From assembly GCF_022811725.1 (NCBI RefSeq), contig NZ_CP094527.1, forward strand, positions 2,976,001 through 3,040,000: 64,000 nt of DNA, written 5' to 3'. A program made the translations under genes and the position numbers. Source of the stretch: Mucilaginibacter sp. SMC90 (GTDB lineage: Bacteria > Bacteroidota > Bacteroidia > Sphingobacteriales > Sphingobacteriaceae). Shown piece by piece: positions 62,722 to 64,000 of the stretch. How positions within the stretch are numbered: the stretch's first letter is position 1; each line of letters begins with the position of its first letter. The notes beneath the pieces were generated by a model. It was not told the DNA's origin and ran no database searches. It saw only the letters and a list, made by a program, of their open reading frames with translations.

Positions 62722-64000
62722 TTGACATTAATTAAATCTATTTCAGGTATACGTGGCACCATCGGTGGTGCTGTCGGCGACGGATTAACACCGCTTGATA
62801 TTGTAAAGTTTACTTCGGCCTATGGCTCATGGGCTGTTAAAAAATCAGGAATTAAAAAGATTGTAGTAGGCCGTGATGCCCGGTTATCGGGCGATATGGT
62901 AAATAACCTGGTTATTGGCACGCTGCAAGGTTTGGGTATTGATGTAATTGATCTTGGTTTGTCAACCACGCCTACTGTTGAAGTTGCGGTTACCGGCGAA
63001 AAGGCTGCCGGTGGTATCATTCTTACTGCAAGTCATAACCCCAAGCAATGGAACGCACTTAAGTTACTTAATGCCGATGGCGAATTTATCAGTGATGCCG
63101 ATGGCAAAGAAGTATTAACAATTGCCGAATACAGCGATTTTAAATATGCTGATGTAAATGACCTGGGTAAAGTTACCCATGATGATACCTGGCTGAAAAA
63201 ACACGTTGACCAAGTATTGGCGCTGCCATTAGTTGATGTTAACGCTATCAAAAAAGCTAACTTCAAAGTAGTAATTGATTGTGTAAATTCTACCGGCGGT
63301 ATTTTTGTGCCCGCTTTGCTGAAAGCTTTAGGTGTTGAAACCGTTCACGAGTTGTATTGTGAGCCCGATGGCAATTTCCCTCACAATCCTGAGCCGCTTC
63401 CCGAAAACCTGATAGCTTTATCAAAAGAGGTTGTAAGTAAACGTGCAGATTTAGGTATCGCTGTTGATCCGGATGTTGACCGCCTTTGCTTTGTTTGTGA
63501 AGATGGTAACATGTTTGGCGAGGAATATACCTTGGTGGCTGTTGCTGATTATGTTTTGAAAAATAATGTTGGCAATACTGTTTCCAATCTTTCATCAACC
63601 CGTGCATTACGTGATGTTACTGAAAAGGCTGGCGGCGAATACCATGCAGCTGCGGTAGGAGAGGTGAATGTTGTAAACCAGATGAAAGCGGTTAATGCAG
63701 TTATCGGCGGTGAAGGTAACGGCGGCGTTATATACCCTGAATTACATTATGGCCGCGATGCTTTAGTGGGCATTGCCTTGTTTTTAACCCATTTGGCTAA
63801 GTATGGCAAGTCGGTTTCAAGCCTGCGTGCGTCATATCCGGGTTATTTTATTTCAAAAAACAAGATCACTTTAACGCCCGAAATGGACATAGATGCCCTT
63901 TTGGCAAAAGTTGAAGAGAAGTATATCAAGCAGCCTCACTCAACAATTGATGGCTTGAAAATAGAATTTGATAAAGAATGGGTACATTTGCGGAGGTCAA
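62722..64000 (+). CDS. glmM: Phosphoglucosamine mutase (partial at right edge)
   Basis: Cytoplasmic enzyme converting glucosamine-6-phosphate to glucosamine-1-phosphate for UDP-GlcNAc synthesis. 426 codons are visible; about 35 more are expected. Seen: start LTLIKSISGIRGTIGG, the catalytic phosphoserine loop TASHNPKQWN, the metal loop DPDVDRLCF, and the sugar-binding stretch GGEGNGGVI. The TTG at 62722-62724 is the best start; no in-frame ATG or GTG precedes the motif. The right end stops in the phosphate-binding domain. Confidence 0.93.
   Translation, partial: MTLIKSISGIRGTIGGAVGDGLTPLDIVKFTSAYGSWAVKKSGIKKIVVGRDARLSGDMVNNLVIGTLQGLGIDVIDLGLSTTPTVEVAVTGEKAAGGIILTASHNPKQWNALKLLNADGEFISDADGKEVLTIAEYSDFKYADVNDLGKVTHDDTWLKKHVDQVLALPLVDVNAIKKANFKVVIDCVNSTGGIFVPALLKALGVETVHELYCEPDGNFPHNPEPLPENLIALSKEVVSKRADLGIAVDPDVDRLCFVCEDGNMFGEEYTLVAVADYVLKNNVGNTVSNLSSTRALRDVTEKAGGEYHAAAVGEVNVVNQMKAVNAVIGGEGNGGVIYPELHYGRDALVGIALFLTHLAKYGKSVSSLRASYPGYFISKNKITLTPEMDIDALLAKVEEKYIKQPHSTIDGLKIEFDKEWVHLRRS

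Noticed and set aside
1..64000. CRISPR arrays, insertion sequences, prophage, tRNA and rRNA genes
   Set aside because: No regularly spaced short repeats, transposase, integrase or recognisable RNA-gene sequence was seen.

Overview
The window looks like a chromosomal piece of a free-living member of the Bacteroidota, most likely a Sphingobacteriaceae genus such as Mucilaginibacter or Pedobacter. This is inference from gene content: a SusC-type TonB-dependent receptor with an N-terminal STN domain, FecR/ECF-sigma pairs, many secreted glycoside hydrolases, weak ribosome binding sites, TAnnTTTG-type -7 boxes and typical Bacteroidota palindromic repeats. No rRNA, tRNA, CRISPR array, phage or insertion sequence was recognised. 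The left edge cuts a GH3 gene and the right edge cuts glmM.

1-18.3 kb is a glycan-use locus with two divergent arms. The minus arm is ECF sigma factor, FecR anti-sigma factor, SusC-like receptor with no SusD next to it, and a GH3 enzyme of the beta-xylosidase branch. The plus arm is GH29, GH2 (beta-mannosidase/exo-glucosaminidase type), GH20 hexosaminidase, a second GH29 of the 1,3/1,4-fucosidase type with two carbohydrate-binding domains, and GH92 alpha-mannosidase. Together these activities match the linkages of complex, plant-type N-glycans (xylose, fucose, GlcNAc, mannose, Man-beta-GlcNAc), so my reading is a glycoprotein-glycan trimming system controlled by trans-envelope sigma signalling. 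The plus arm ends in a strong terminator at 18271-18309.

18.4-45 kb is mostly housekeeping and small operons: topoisomerase IB; a BlaI repressor with an M56 sensor-protease that carries receptor-plug-like repeats, preceded by two perfect operator palindromes; an SDR oxidoreductase; a di-CXXCH cytochrome; biotin carboxylase; Nudix; riboflavin synthase; a TPR protein; an HscA-type Hsp70; an aldo/keto reductase; a hybrid histidine kinase; an AraC regulator with a DUF983 gene; a HAD phosphatase; a three-gene ABC transporter; and an arginine/citrulline pair (CtlX and an arginine-deiminase-like enzyme) separated by a Bacteroidota repeat.

45-61 kb is a second accessory carbohydrate region: a macroglobulin/plug envelope protein, a DUF5703 hydrolase, a fused GDSL-esterase/alpha-beta-hydrolase, an unusual membrane-spanning regulator (periplasmic Kelch sensor, one membrane helix, cytoplasmic SARP-like DNA-binding and BTAD-like region), a divergent GH92, a GH71/99-like enzyme and a GH3 beta-glucosidase. 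Every enzyme except the regulator's cytoplasmic half appears exported. The regulator has perfect palindromes in its upstream region and is the most likely controller of this block.

61-64 kb holds a ZIP metal transporter and a PAP2 phosphatase on the minus strand, divergent from glmM. Four families of long inverted repeats are scattered between genes; one of them occurs three times in the window.
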